Shown: positions 7,543 to 15,912, counted from the first letter of the stretch. The stretch: 24,079 nt of DNA from Dehalococcoidia bacterium (GCA_016783225.1 JADHWZ010000005.1:1-24079); one strand, 5' to 3'. Numbers and translations: made by a program. The notes: generated by a model from the letters alone, not told the origin.

Positions 7543-8164
7543 GCTTCAATACTACAGCTTCCAGGACATTCGCTACATCCTCGCCTCTGTCGGTAGCACT
7601 TTCCAGGTGCTCGTAGATTTCGCGCCACTTGATGATGGTACGCAGGTCCCTGGTGTCATCAAACAGGTCAGCCAGGGCGGCGTGATGCACGTCATCAGCC
7701 TCGTTCTCCAGCCTGTTAATCTCCACGCATTGCTGCAGAAGCTGCTTGAACTGGTTACGGCGACGCAAGAGGGGCATAACCTCATTCAACTTATAGGTTA
7801 CCTTGAGTATGATTGAGGCGAGCTCTCGAGCTCTTTCCGTGGGTTGGGCAATGCGATAGAGGAAGGCTGTCCTAGCAGCGGCATCGATGAAATCCATCAC
7901 GTCATCCATGCTGTTAGCCAGGCGTGCGATGTCTTCTCTGTCGATGGGCGTTACAAAAGTGCGGTGTAGGCTCTGCATTATCTCGTGAGTTATGGCGTCA
8001 CCCTCGTGTTCAAGGTCCTTGATTCGCTTCACTTTCGCTTCAACATCCTCATAGGCGTCGAAGAGGTCAACCAACTTTCCTGCCGCTACAACCAAATTGC
8101 CGGCGCTTTTCTCAAACAAGTCATAAAACTTCGTCTCTCTAGGAATCATCGAGAACTTAACCAA
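7535..8164 (-). CDS. DUF47/PhoU-like regulator of the PiT transporter
   Basis: This 209-residue, all-helical protein belongs to the DUF47 (Pit accessory, PhoU-like) family. The characteristic E/D-rich metal-binding repeats are visible: IKDLEHEGDAITHEIMQSLH near residue 47 and INRLENEADDVHHAALADLF near residue 149, with TPIDREDIARLANSMDDVMD between them. It is expected to sit in the cytoplasm and modulate phosphate uptake by the co-encoded permease. The start is TTG at 8164: GGGAGGTG lies 4 bases upstream, whereas the next ATG (8149) would be too far from it. The gene leads the two-gene operon. Confidence 0.9.
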   Translation of the reverse strand: MVKFSMIPRETKFYDLFEKSAGNLVVAAGKLVDLFDAYEDVEAKVKRIKDLEHEGDAITHEIMQSLHRTFVTPIDREDIARLANSMDDVMDFIDAAARTAFLYRIAQPTERARELASIILKVTYKLNEVMPLLRRRNQFKQLLQQCVEINRLENEADDVHHAALADLFDDTRDLRTIIKWREIYEHLESATDRGEDVANVLEAVVLKHA

Positions 8165-8604
8165 GGTGCACCTCCCGAACGTCCGGCCGGATTTGCCTCG
8201 GTAGGAAACAGTGCATCAGAACAACTAATCCACTGATTGACAGCTTAGTCTGGCGCAATTACTTGCCGCTCACCGTTTCACCGGGTCAGGCACAGCCATG
8301 TAATCCAGAGGACCAGTCCCTGGTTTGCTGCGCCCTAACAACTTCGACCCATCCGCATTATAGCAGACGACAGCGAGTTTTGACCAGAGATGACTCTTGG
8401 CCTCGAACTGAGCAGTCAACCCCGTTTACTCCCTTGGTCGGGCGACAAGACGTCCTGTGTTCGCCTGTATTGTGACAGCTAATTGGCTGCTCCAAAGCTC
8501 TTCGCGCTGGCCTCCTGTTTAATCAGCACACAACCAGTGATATACTACCATAGTACACTCTGCACGGTTTCTGCCACCTCTTGTAACCAAAATGGAGGCC
8601 GAAA
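8165..8604. other. 440-base divergent intergenic region
   Basis: This gap lies between the divergent DUF47-pit operon and the coiled-coil lipoprotein. Unlike the other long gaps, it holds none of the repeat families. TATACT at 8541-8546 is a plausible -10 for the lipoprotein, with a poor -35, and would give a leader of about 50 bases. I see no convincing gene, riboswitch or terminator. Confidence 0.4.
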
Positions 8605-9351
8605 ATGAAGAGACGAGTTTCAAGCATCTTACTCACGATTTCCATCATGGTAGTTACGCTATCAGTTGGTTGCACGGCCGACGAGGAAATAAGGGAGAAT
8701 GTGGTTGACTCCTTGATACAAGTGAATCTCGTGGCTATAGATGAGATGGATTCGGAGTTGGAGGAGATAGATCAGGAGCTATACATCATTGAACAAAAGC
8801 TAATGAAACTCGACCAGGTTATTGCGCCGGCACTGGAATGGATAGAAATCCAAAAGCCGAAAATGATGGAGGAGCATACCACGGGTTCATGGCGTACTCA
8901 GGTGAGCCAGGAAGGACTAACTATGCTCAAAAACGACCAATACCAGGTAACAGTACTGAAATTCGAAGCCCGCGAAATCGGGACTCGAGACGAGAAGCTC
9001 TCCACCGTAATCAAGATTACTGATTTGACTGCCAGTATGAAAACACAACTTGATTGGGAAACGGTCTACGACGAGCTCGAACAGCAGAAGTCCACTCTGG
9101 AGCAACAAACACAGGCAAAACTGGAAAACCGACAGCTATGCACATCAACCCTTCTACGCGTCATCCAATATTGGGAGGACTGGGACATACAGGAGATTAA
9201 TGGCACCACCTATAGTATCAGTGGGCCTGGCTTAGGAATCGACGGAGAACTCACTACCGGCCGCTGGACCTACCATACAAACTCACAAGAACTTACACCC
9301 GCAGATACCCAGGGTTCGGCTCTAAAGAAAATACTGTTGGGCGAATTCTAA
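8605..9351 (+). CDS. Coiled-coil lipoprotein of unknown function
   Basis: The 248-residue product has a lipoprotein signal: basic MKRR, a hydrophobic core and a lipobox LSVGC with the acylated Cys at residue 23. The mature part starts with a strongly heptad-like helix (DEMDSELEEIDQELYIIEQK), has a second coiled-coil-like stretch near residues 150-175 (ETVYDELEQQKSTLEQQ), and ends in a small beta-rich portion (EINGTTYSISGPGLGIDGEL). GGAGG at 8594-8598 fits the ATG. I recognise no family. It is convergent with another lipoprotein gene 41 bases away, with no clear shared terminator. A cell-envelope scaffold or sensor is possible, but unproven. Confidence 0.75.
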   Translation: MKRRVSSILLTISIMVVTLSVGCTADEEIRENVVDSLIQVNLVAIDEMDSELEEIDQELYIIEQKLMKLDQVIAPALEWIEIQKPKMMEEHTTGSWRTQVSQEGLTMLKNDQYQVTVLKFEAREIGTRDEKLSTVIKITDLTASMKTQLDWETVYDELEQQKSTLEQQTQAKLENRQLCTSTLLRVIQYWEDWDIQEINGTTYSISGPGLGIDGELTTGRWTYHTNSQELTPADTQGSALKKILLGEF

Positions 9352-9392
9352 CTTCCGGTAAACCTCTTTGCCCGTAACCACATTAAGCCCGG

Positions 9393-10301
9393 CTAGTGGT
9401 GATTCTCTTCGTGGGGCTCTTCATGGCTCGCACCTGCACCAACAATTGCACCTACTGTTTCTCCTATCGGGCGCGTCGTGGACGGTAGGGTGGTAACGTT
9501 GACATCCAGAGGAGGAGATTCTTTCTTTTTCCCCTCCTTCTTGTGCCCCTTGTATGCCTTGTATCCCTTGTAGGCGGAATACGCTATCAAAGCTACCTCA
9601 TCTGCGAAGCTCGCCAAGAGGAGTGCCGTCTTGTGTTTAGCAGCCCAGACCGCAATTGCGGCGAGCACACCAGCAGCATGCACTTTAGGTATTATTCCAA
9701 GACCTGTCATCCTCTGTCCTTCCTGAAGATGAGCATATATGACCTCAGGAAATGGAGTGGCATAAATGAAGACCGTGCTCTGCTCGATATCAGATACTTC
9801 TCCACTGAACAGGAAAACGATGCCTCTCACCTCGGGGTAGTTATCCATAAGAAAAGAGCCTAACCCAGAATAGTGACAACTGGCTACTTTAGGCAGGCTA
9901 TCAGGGTTAATGTCAATTTCTATTGGTTCACTCATTATCAGGCCTTCGTCACCTACCGGAGATAAAGGCACGGTAATTTCTTCCGTTTGTGATAGACTAG
10001 AATTCAGGAATGTTAACTGAGGGCAAAACTTTCCTTCCTCGTCTACGGCGTAAACTAGCCCCACACCCTGCTGCTCAGCAACGGAGACCTTTATGTTAGG
10101 TAGAGCCTGAGCTGGGAAAGTCTCATCGACAGCAACAACTGCAATCGGTCGCCCGTCCATCTCAAGATTGGCCACCCCATTACTATCTGTGCTTGCTGTG
10201 ATTGCTTCAGCTTTAGACACTGGTTCCGATGACTTGCAGGACATCAAGACAGAATTGACCGCTATTGCCATTACCAGCAATAATACGATTGTCCCTCTCA
10301 C
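9393..10301 (-). CDS. Lipoprotein with a Lys/Tyr repeat and His-rich tail, function unknown
   Basis: The frame is open to an ATG at 10313, but GTG at 10301 is preceded at good distance by GGAGGG and yields a textbook lipoprotein signal (RGTIVLLLVMAIAVNSVLMSC), so I chose GTG (302 residues). The N-terminal half contains a carboxypeptidase-like beta pattern (SNGVANLEMDGRPIAVVAVD). A hydrophobic stretch near residues 210-235 (AAGVLAAIAVWAAKHKTALL) may be a membrane-associated helix. It is followed by a short repeat (YKGYKAYKGHKK) and a Pro/Thr-rich linker. The C-terminus is His/Glu-rich (HEEPHEENHH), which could bind metal. I do not recognise the family. Confidence 0.7.
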   Translation of the reverse strand: MRGTIVLLLVMAIAVNSVLMSCKSSEPVSKAEAITASTDSNGVANLEMDGRPIAVVAVDETFPAQALPNIKVSVAEQQGVGLVYAVDEEGKFCPQLTFLNSSLSQTEEITVPLSPVGDEGLIMSEPIEIDINPDSLPKVASCHYSGLGSFLMDNYPEVRGIVFLFSGEVSDIEQSTVFIYATPFPEVIYAHLQEGQRMTGLGIIPKVHAAGVLAAIAVWAAKHKTALLLASFADEVALIAYSAYKGYKAYKGHKKEGKKKESPPLDVNVTTLPSTTRPIGETVGAIVGAGASHEEPHEENHH

Positions 10302-10445
10302 CTGACCCTCCATACCATGTCAGCTGCGCCCATTTCTAGCTCACCACAAATGGCAATCGCCAGGGTACCTTGCGGCGAATCCACCTTGCCAATACCAATA
10401 CCTTAGCGAAGCGTACGATATTTGTCAATAGTCAAAAGGCCACCG

Positions 10446-10550
10446 TAATCCGTGGATTGTATCAGTTACAGTCTTGCGTACAGAGTTCCACATACCTACC
10501 CTCTCCCTTTACGGGAGAGGGTAGGTGAGGGTGAAACCTAAGGAAATCCC
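10446..10550 (+). repeat. Dispersed repeat, copy 2 (continuous), with a 13-bp hairpin
   Basis: This is the uninterrupted counterpart of 345-522. It contains a perfect 13-bp stem (10495-10507 with 10513-10525, loop TTTAC) built on the CTCTCCC...GGGAGAG motif seen again at 398, 19359, 22485 and 23628, then GGTGAGGGTG. A second GC-rich hairpin (CCCCTCCC...GGGGAGGG, 10563-10582) follows. Neither has a T-tract, so they are unlikely to be intrinsic terminators for the plus strand. Confidence 0.8.
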
Positions 10551-10722
10551 CCTCCCCTTAATCCCCTCCCGCCAGGGGAGGGGAATTGCAGGAAGTTCGC
10601 CGCTAACTATGAGAGGTCACCCACGAGGTGGGCTTCTTGAACCTGCACTCACGGATTAGGGGACTACCTGTTCACCGGGACGGTCAAAATGAGCTGTATT
10701 CCACCCAGAGCCAATAGCAGAT

Positions 10723-10751
10723 TTGGGACGAATCAGCCAGTATGTTATACT
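10723..10751 (+). promoter_or_regulatory. Promoter of the TPR lipoprotein gene
   Basis: TTGGGA (10723-10728), a 17-base spacer and TATACT (10746-10751). The leader to the start codon is about 98 bases, with GGAGGAG at 10842-10848. Confidence 0.6.
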
Positions 10752-10855
10752 GAGTGGCCAAGAAGAATTTAACCCGTATTCAGCAGGAGAACACAGGCCA
10801 CTTCACCTCCGGCTGAACCTGGAGTTGCTTCAACCTTTCACGGAGGAGACTGAGC

Positions 10856-12199
10856 ATGAGACATAAATCTGGGGCCGTTCTACTTATCTGCGCTGTGCTG
10901 TTCATGTCAGCGTGCGCTAATCCAGCGCTGGAGCACCTTGAGCAGGGCGACAGCCATCGTGACCAGAAGCAGTGGGATGAGGCAATTAGCGAGTATAGCC
11001 AGGCCGTGGAACTCAACCCCGACCTGGCTTTGGCCTACAACAACCGGGCCTATGCCTACTGCAACAACGGAGAATGGGAGCTGGCTATTACTGACCTAGA
11101 TAAGGCAATCGAGCTTGACCCTGGCTATGCCGTGGCCTATAAGAACCGGGGCTGGGCCTACTGCGGCAAAGAGCAGTGGCAGCCAGCTATCAATGACCTG
11201 AATCAGGCTATCGAGTTCGACCCCAACCTGGCTGAGGCCTATTACCATCGCGCCGTTGCTCGTGGCGTGGAAAGAGACTGGGATCTGGCCATCGCCGACC
11301 TGACCGAGGCTATCGAGCTTGACCCTGACTATGCCATGGCCTACAACAACCGCGGCTACGCTTATGGCCATGAACAACAATGGCAGCCAGCCATCGCCGA
11401 CCTGACCAGGGCCATCGAGCTTGACCCGGCACTAGCCGTGGCCTATTACAACCGAGGCTCGATTTACGATGCCCAGGGACAATGGGACCTTGCTATCGCC
11501 GACCTGACCGAGGCTATCGAGCTTGACCCAGGCCAAGCCATGGCCTATAGCAACCGGGGCTGGGCTTATGTCAACAAGGCACAATGGGACCTTGCTATCG
11601 CCGACCTGAGTAAGGCCATCGAGCTTGACCCCAACCTGGCACAAGCCTACAAAAACAGGGGCTACGCGTATGGCGAGAAAGGAGAATGGAACCTGGCCAT
11701 CGCCGACTACACCAGGTTAATCGAGCTCAACCCGGAGTTGACAGTGGCCTACTTCTATCGGAGCAACGCCTATAGCAGCCAGGCAGAATGGGAGCTGGCC
11801 ATTGCCGACCTGACTAAGGCTATCGCACTGGAACCTGATTTGGCTGAAGCCTATTACAATCGCGGCTGGATTTACAATACACTGGGTCAATGGAACCCCG
11901 GTATTGATAACCTGAGCAAGGCGATTGAGCTAGCCCCCGAATATGCTATGGCCTACAACAACAGGGGCTACGCGTATAGCAACACCGTGCAATATGACCT
12001 GGCTATTGCTGACTTGAGTAAGGCCATCGAGCTCAATCCCAATTATGCTCTGGCCTATTACAATCGGGGGAATACCTATTATCTCAAGGGGCAGACGGAT
12101 TTGGCTGTTGCTGACTTGGGTAAGGTCTTTGACCTGACAAGTGACCCCGACTTGATTGAGGCTGCGAAGCAGCGCATAATGGAACTCGAGGGTAACTAG
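10856..12199 (+). CDS. TPR-repeat lipoprotein (twelve repeats)
   Basis: This 447-residue exported lipoprotein has a lipobox ending FMSAC (Cys near residue 21). Nearly the whole mature chain consists of twelve consecutive 34-residue tetratricopeptide repeats following the pattern AYxNRGxAYxxxxxWxxAIADL then xxAIELDPxxA. The last unit is the most divergent (KVFDLTSDPD) and is followed by a capping helix (IEAAKQRIMELEGN). Such solenoids bind protein partners, here at the outer face of the membrane. A strong ribosome binding site (GGAGGAG) 7 bases before the ATG sets the start. The repeats are also alike at the DNA level (102-base period), suggesting fairly recent amplification. The partner is unknown. 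Confidence 0.9.
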   Translation: MRHKSGAVLLICAVLFMSACANPALEHLEQGDSHRDQKQWDEAISEYSQAVELNPDLALAYNNRAYAYCNNGEWELAITDLDKAIELDPGYAVAYKNRGWAYCGKEQWQPAINDLNQAIEFDPNLAEAYYHRAVARGVERDWDLAIADLTEAIELDPDYAMAYNNRGYAYGHEQQWQPAIADLTRAIELDPALAVAYYNRGSIYDAQGQWDLAIADLTEAIELDPGQAMAYSNRGWAYVNKAQWDLAIADLSKAIELDPNLAQAYKNRGYAYGEKGEWNLAIADYTRLIELNPELTVAYFYRSNAYSSQAEWELAIADLTKAIALEPDLAEAYYNRGWIYNTLGQWNPGIDNLSKAIELAPEYAMAYNNRGYAYSNTVQYDLAIADLSKAIELNPNYALAYYNRGNTYYLKGQTDLAVADLGKVFDLTSDPDLIEAAKQRIMELEGN

Positions 12200-12208
12200 A
12201 TAGAGCTA

Positions 12209-12342
12209 GTGTACTGTCCTCAAAAGGACTCTACATTTGGAGACCTGTTTCAGGATTACGTCGGTGGCGGCTCTCCATACGAAGGGCTAAGGGGTAAATC
12301 CTAAGCACTAAGTACCAAATCCCAGACAATATCTAAATCACC
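12209..12342 (+). repeat. Long dispersed repeat, left copy (inverted relative to 19200-19355)
   Basis: By hand alignment to the reverse complement of 19200-19355, this copy differs at about 16 of 134 aligned positions. The right copy carries two extra stretches of about 16 and 6 bases. The element begins GTGTACTGTC, contains GGTGGCGGCTCTC, and ends ACAATATCTAAATCACC just before the four-helix-bundle pseudogene. It begins 10 bases after the TPR gene stop. Confidence 0.85.
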
Positions 12343-12348
12343 GAAACC

Positions 12349-12618
12349 TCATTTTGTCTTTTCGAGTATTGAAGCGAAGATTCGCATCAGCTCACCGGAC
12401 TCGTTAATCAACGACCGCCGCTTGCCTTCGGCGTCTTCTCCGTTCGCCCCAACAAGATTCAGCCAGTACCTGCTTTCCTCCGCTTCCTTTGGGCAAATCC
12501 TGAATCTCATTTTTGTTGCCTCAACATTTGCCATGGTTTTGGGAAGAACCTTTGCGAATTCTATGACATCCCTGGCAAATCTCAGGCTTCGGTCTTCGAA
12601 GCCATACTGTTTTAAATT
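12349..12618 (-). pseudogene. Four-helix-bundle (S23-type) protein, internally deleted
   Basis: The frame reads NLKQYGFEDRSLRFARDVIE, FAKVLPKTMANVEATK, then MRFRICPKEAEESRYWLNLV and ELMRIFASILEKTK. It matches the start and the end of the small four-helix-bundle family (related to the 23S rRNA intervening-sequence protein and to Avd). The family's central segment of about 25 residues (usually QLIRSSGSVGANYIEAN-like) is missing between VEATK and MRFRI. No start codon lies between the upstream TAA (12619-12621) and the homologous N-terminus. The remaining 89 codons compare with a usual 115-125. AT-rich flanking repeats surround it. I conclude it is a relic. An internal ATG at 12534 would give only 61 residues. 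Confidence 0.7.
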
Positions 12619-12622
12619 TTAG

Positions 12623-12720
12623 ATATTGGTGATTTGAATCTGTTTAGGATTTAGAAATTGGAAATTAGAATTTGGAGCGAAGCAACTATTTGGGGTTTAG
12701 ATATTAGGATTTCGGTGAGA
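12623..12720. repeat. AT-rich flank of the four-helix-bundle relic
   Basis: This stretch is made of variants of TTTAGATATTAGGATTT and TTAGAATTTGG. The same wording recurs around 19125-19200 and, as GGATTTAGATATTAGAATTT, at 21124-21143 just before coaE. It contains no gene. Confidence 0.6.
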
Positions 12721-12735
12721 GAGAGCTGAATATGC

Positions 12736-13413
12736 CTAAGCGCTGTCCTTCTCCCACAGGCCACTGAAGAAAGCGGCCACTTTGTCTGCCAATGCTGCCT
12801 CATACCCCCGCCAGAAATGGTCAGCTCCAGAAACAAGCTCAAGTTGCTTCGGTTCGGCCGCCTCTCGGCCAATTAGCTCCGCTTTCTCAGCTGAAACCAC
12901 AAAATCAGCTGTCCCGCACACTATGAGCTTGGGCTTACCACAATCTCTTAGCTGCGGCATTTGCGAAGGTTCAAGAGGCGGCGAAATGAGCACCATCGCC
13001 TGGATCCGTTTGTCCCTACAGGCAACAGGCAAGGCTACACCGGCACCAAAGGAATAGCCAAGCAGTCCCATCTTGCCAACGTCGACCTCGGGTTGAGAAG
13101 CCAGCCAACTTATTGCCGCCACCACATCCTCCTGCTCGGCAACGCCACCTCCAAAACTGCCCTGACTGCCGCCCACCCCACGGAAGTTGAACATGAAGGC
13201 AATTGCGGTCGTGCTGACCAAGCCTGAACCCACAGCCAGAACAACGTTGTTGTCCATCGAGCCACCGTAAAGAGGATGAGGATGACACAGGACTACTGCA
13301 GGGAAAACCCCGTCGCCATCGGGGAAAGAACAAGCCCCTTCCAGGATGAGGTCGCCACAGGGAAAAGATACAGCCTTCTGTCTCAGTCCTTCTTCTCCCG
13401 ATCGCTCCCCCAC
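12736..13413 (-). CDS. Alpha/beta hydrolase (dienelactone-hydrolase-like)
   Basis: This 225-residue soluble serine hydrolase fold has the oxyanion-side HPHPLYGGSMDNN motif near residue 44, a nucleophile elbow GYSFGAG (Ser in GxSxG) near residue 119, a candidate acidic residue in CGTADFVV, and the catalytic His in GADHFWRGY. The HPHP/GGSMDN pattern is typical of a bacterial group of small alpha/beta hydrolases of unknown substrate. The likely start is GTG at 13413, overlapping the end of rarA by 31 bases, with no strong ribosome binding site; coupling to rarA translation is likely. It is the last gene of the minus-strand block. Confidence 0.85.
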   Translation of the reverse strand: MGERSGEEGLRQKAVSFPCGDLILEGACSFPDGDGVFPAVVLCHPHPLYGGSMDNNVVLAVGSGLVSTTAIAFMFNFRGVGGSQGSFGGGVAEQEDVVAAISWLASQPEVDVGKMGLLGYSFGAGVALPVACRDKRIQAMVLISPPLEPSQMPQLRDCGKPKLIVCGTADFVVSAEKAELIGREAAEPKQLELVSGADHFWRGYEAALADKVAAFFSGLWEKDSA

Positions 13414-14753
13414 CAGGCTTTGAGTCTAGCATCCACTTCCTTCTCGTAGCCCTGGTTGCTGGGGAAATAATACTGCTTGCCCTGCAGCGAAGCCGGCAGG
13501 TTCTGTTGCTCCACGAAGTGCCCTGCGTAATTATGGGCATACTTATAGCCTTTCCCATATCCCAGCCCACGCATTAACCCGGTAGCTGGATTTCGCAGGT
13601 GAAGCGGTACCGGCTCATTGCGACTTCTCTCAACGTCTTGCTGCACCCGAGAGTAGGCTTCATAGAGCGAATTGCTTTTTGGAGCCGTAGCCAGATAAGT
13701 TACCACTTCAGCCAGAGCCAGGTTGCACTCGGGCATGCCGACGAAATGCACCGCTTGTTGCGCAGCCACAGCCACCATCAACGCTTGCGGGTCACCCATG
13801 CCCACATCCTCAGAAGCAAAGCGTACCAGACGTCGGGCAACATAGAGAGGGTCCTCGCCAGCCTCGAGCATCCGCCCCAACCAATACAAAGCTGCGTCCG
13901 GGTCTGAACCGCGCAGCGACTTGTGCAATGCCGAAATAAGGTCGTAATGCTGGTCGCCACTCTTATCATAAAGCAAAGCACGATGTTGCAGTGCTTCCTC
14001 GATGGTTGTCAGGCTAAGCCTGCGATAGCCGTCAGCCTCAGGCGAAGTAGCCTGAGCGGCCATCTCCAGCGCATTGAGTGCCACCCGAGCATCACCATTG
14101 GACATAACGACCAGGTGCGCTGAAGCCTCCTCAGCCAACTCCACCTTCAATTCCCCCAACCCTATCTCCCCGTCCTTCATAGCTCGTTCAACGATAAGGC
14201 GAACCTCTTCATCGGTTAGTGAATTCAGAGTAAATACCCGGCATCTCGAGAGCAAGGCGGAGATAACCTCGAAGGAAGGATTCTCGGTGGTCGCACCGAT
14301 AAGGGTTACCACGCCGTTCTCCACGAAGGGCAGTATGACATCCTGCTGAGCTTTGTTGAATCGATGAATCTCATCAATAAACAGGATAGTCCTCTGCCCT
14401 GACAGCTTGAGCCTGTGCTTGGCCTCATCAACTATGCGGCGCAAATCGGCCACACCGGCGTTGACCGCACTCAGTGGACTGAAGTGTGCCCTGGTGACGC
14501 TGGCAATAACGTAGGCCAGTGTCGTCTTGCCACTGCCTGGTGGGCCCCAGAAAATCATCGATGGCAACCGATCCGCCTCAATGCACTTCCTCAATACCCG
14601 TCCTTCGCCCACCAGATGCTCCTGCCCCACAAACTGGGCAAAACCCCGTGGCCGCATTCTGGCCGCCAGCGGCATGTCACCACTGACCTCAGAGCCCACA
14701 CCACCCGCTGCTTCCCCCTTAGATTCTAGCTGGCTCAATTCGAATAGAGTCAC
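13383..14753 (-). CDS. rarA: Replication-associated recombination ATPase RarA (MgsA)
   Basis: This clamp-loader-like AAA+ ATPase acts at stalled replication forks and single-strand gaps. The 456-residue protein shows Walker A GPPGSGKTT (near residue 70), Walker B with the family extension FIDEIHRFNKAQQD, sensor 1 GATTENPSFE, and an arginine finger region SALLSRCRVF. The C-terminal RarA tetramerisation part includes SEDVGMGDPQAL and HLRNPATGLMRGLGYGKGYKYAHN. It starts with GTG at 14753, 3 bases after the stop of the tubulin-like gene, so the two are co-transcribed. The first 25 residues are a short low-complexity leader before the conserved PLAARMRPRGFAQFVGQEHL. Confidence 0.95.
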   Translation of the reverse strand: MTLFELSQLESKGEAAGGVGSEVSGDMPLAARMRPRGFAQFVGQEHLVGEGRVLRKCIEADRLPSMIFWGPPGSGKTTLAYVIASVTRAHFSPLSAVNAGVADLRRIVDEAKHRLKLSGQRTILFIDEIHRFNKAQQDVILPFVENGVVTLIGATTENPSFEVISALLSRCRVFTLNSLTDEEVRLIVERAMKDGEIGLGELKVELAEEASAHLVVMSNGDARVALNALEMAAQATSPEADGYRRLSLTTIEEALQHRALLYDKSGDQHYDLISALHKSLRGSDPDAALYWLGRMLEAGEDPLYVARRLVRFASEDVGMGDPQALMVAVAAQQAVHFVGMPECNLALAEVVTYLATAPKSNSLYEAYSRVQQDVERSRNEPVPLHLRNPATGLMRGLGYGKGYKYAHNYAGHFVEQQNLPASLQGKQYYFPSNQGYEKEVDARLKAWWGSDREKKD

Positions 14754-14756
14754 GCC

Positions 14757-15893
14757 CTAATCTCCCCTGCCTTCCGAGCCCTTGCCTCTTCCGGCTTTTC
14801 CTTTCTTTTTCTGCGCCAGAGACGATTTAACCGCCCTGTCATAGTAGTTCTTAATCCCCTCCACATAGGCCAGCTCTGATACCACAACAGTAACCTGGAC
14901 GAAGCCTCTGGCCCCGTAGAAACTGCCGTCTCTTATTTCAGCGTTCCCCGCCACCTCCCGCAGGCGATTCCCCAAGACCTGAACCATATCAATATTAGCT
15001 TGTTTTGCCGGGGTTGACAGGAGGTACAGGGCTTTGCCGGCATCCTCCAGCTTGCAATCAATCGACAACCGTATCAAGGCCAGGTTCATCGCCTCCATGG
15101 CCCTGATCGTTTCCGAGCCTGTCTCCTGGAAATCCCGCAACCCTCTCCAAGGGAATCTTGACGACCTGAATTTGGTTCTGCCAACCCCTATCGCCGTCCA
15201 ACCGACTAACGTTTGCACTATGTCACCGGCGTCAAGCACGTTGGCTCCGACAAGTTTTGAGCCAACCGCCTCACCGGCACAAAGAAGGTCATAGAACTGG
15301 AAGACTATCTCTCTATTGACGCTGTCCATACTCTGAACCGATGTTATGTCTCCCCATCCCAGCCCCCCGTAATCCACCAGAATCACGGCGTCAGCCACTT
15401 TTCCAATCGACTTGAGGCAGACAGCCGTATTATGGATGCGCTGCGGGTCGGCTGCCTCCGATTCAAAGGGAAGAATAATGAGCGCATAGACCGGCTTGCC
15501 CGTGTAGCGCTCCTTGAGCAACTTGGCTATCACCGGAAGTCCGCCCGAGCCAAGGCTTCCGCCGGTGCCAGCGATAAGCAAGAAGGCATCCGCCTCGAAA
15601 AAACCGCCCACCCTCATAGCCGTCATCACCCGGTCGCTTTCCTGAAGCATATGCTCGGCACCAGCTTCATTCGACTTGCCCAGTCCTGCAACCAGGCCAC
15701 GTATCAGCACAGGATGTAGCCATTTACGCCCAGCCTTGGGTAGAGCTGCCAGGCTAGCCTGGTCATCGTTAATCGCGTAGGCACGGCTCACTACGCTGAC
15801 ACGCTGCTTAGCTCTCGCCACCTTGTTCAGCCGAGTAAACTCACCGGCCAGCCTGCAGCCACAGTCGCCCACCCCAACAATCAGCAATCTCAT
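14757..15893 (-). CDS. FtsZ/tubulin-superfamily protein, paralogue 2 with altered G-box
   Basis: The 378-residue product is clearly homologous along its length to the protein at 2554-3735 (shared LLKERYTGKPVYALIILPFE, AVCLKSIGKVAD, DAGDI, GWTAIGVGR and KALYLLSTPA). Its G-box reads GTGGSLGSGG (residues 109-118) instead of GGAGGTGSGA, so the Thr that contacts phosphates in FtsZ is Leu. The T7-like acidic pair (D221, D224) is kept. The tail is basic and flexible (QKKKGKAGRGKGSEGRGD), unlike paralogue 1. It may bind nucleotide but hydrolyse it poorly, perhaps acting as a regulatory or capping partner of paralogue 1; that is inference. It starts 19 bases after the toxin gene and runs directly into rarA. 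Confidence 0.85.
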   Translation of the reverse strand: MRLLIVGVGDCGCRLAGEFTRLNKVARAKQRVSVVSRAYAINDDQASLAALPKAGRKWLHPVLIRGLVAGLGKSNEAGAEHMLQESDRVMTAMRVGGFFEADAFLLIAGTGGSLGSGGLPVIAKLLKERYTGKPVYALIILPFESEAADPQRIHNTAVCLKSIGKVADAVILVDYGGLGWGDITSVQSMDSVNREIVFQFYDLLCAGEAVGSKLVGANVLDAGDIVQTLVGWTAIGVGRTKFRSSRFPWRGLRDFQETGSETIRAMEAMNLALIRLSIDCKLEDAGKALYLLSTPAKQANIDMVQVLGNRLREVAGNAEIRDGSFYGARGFVQVTVVVSELAYVEGIKNYYDRAVKSSLAQKKKGKAGRGKGSEGRGD

Positions 15894-15912
15894 GTTATGT
15901 GCATCCCCTTAC

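Noticed and set aside
7301..7816. 171-residue plus-strand frame across pit and DUF47
   Set aside because: It lies antisense to two well-supported overlapping genes and has no recognisable domain.
8263..8475. 70-residue plus-strand frame in the divergent gap
   Set aside because: No ribosome binding site, no hydrophobic or domain pattern, and unusual Cys/Pro/His-rich composition.
10495..10582. GC-rich hairpins as intrinsic terminators
   Set aside because: The stems are strong but lack a following T-tract and belong to a repeat family that also occurs away from gene ends.
10856..12199. Periodic DNA repeats suggesting a CRISPR or satellite array
   Set aside because: The 102-base period matches 34-residue TPR units in an intact reading frame, with no spacers.
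13016..13570. 184-residue minus-strand frame spanning rarA and the hydrolase
   Set aside because: It is out of frame with both strong genes, and its composition is Arg/Trp/Cys-rich, typical of a shadow frame.
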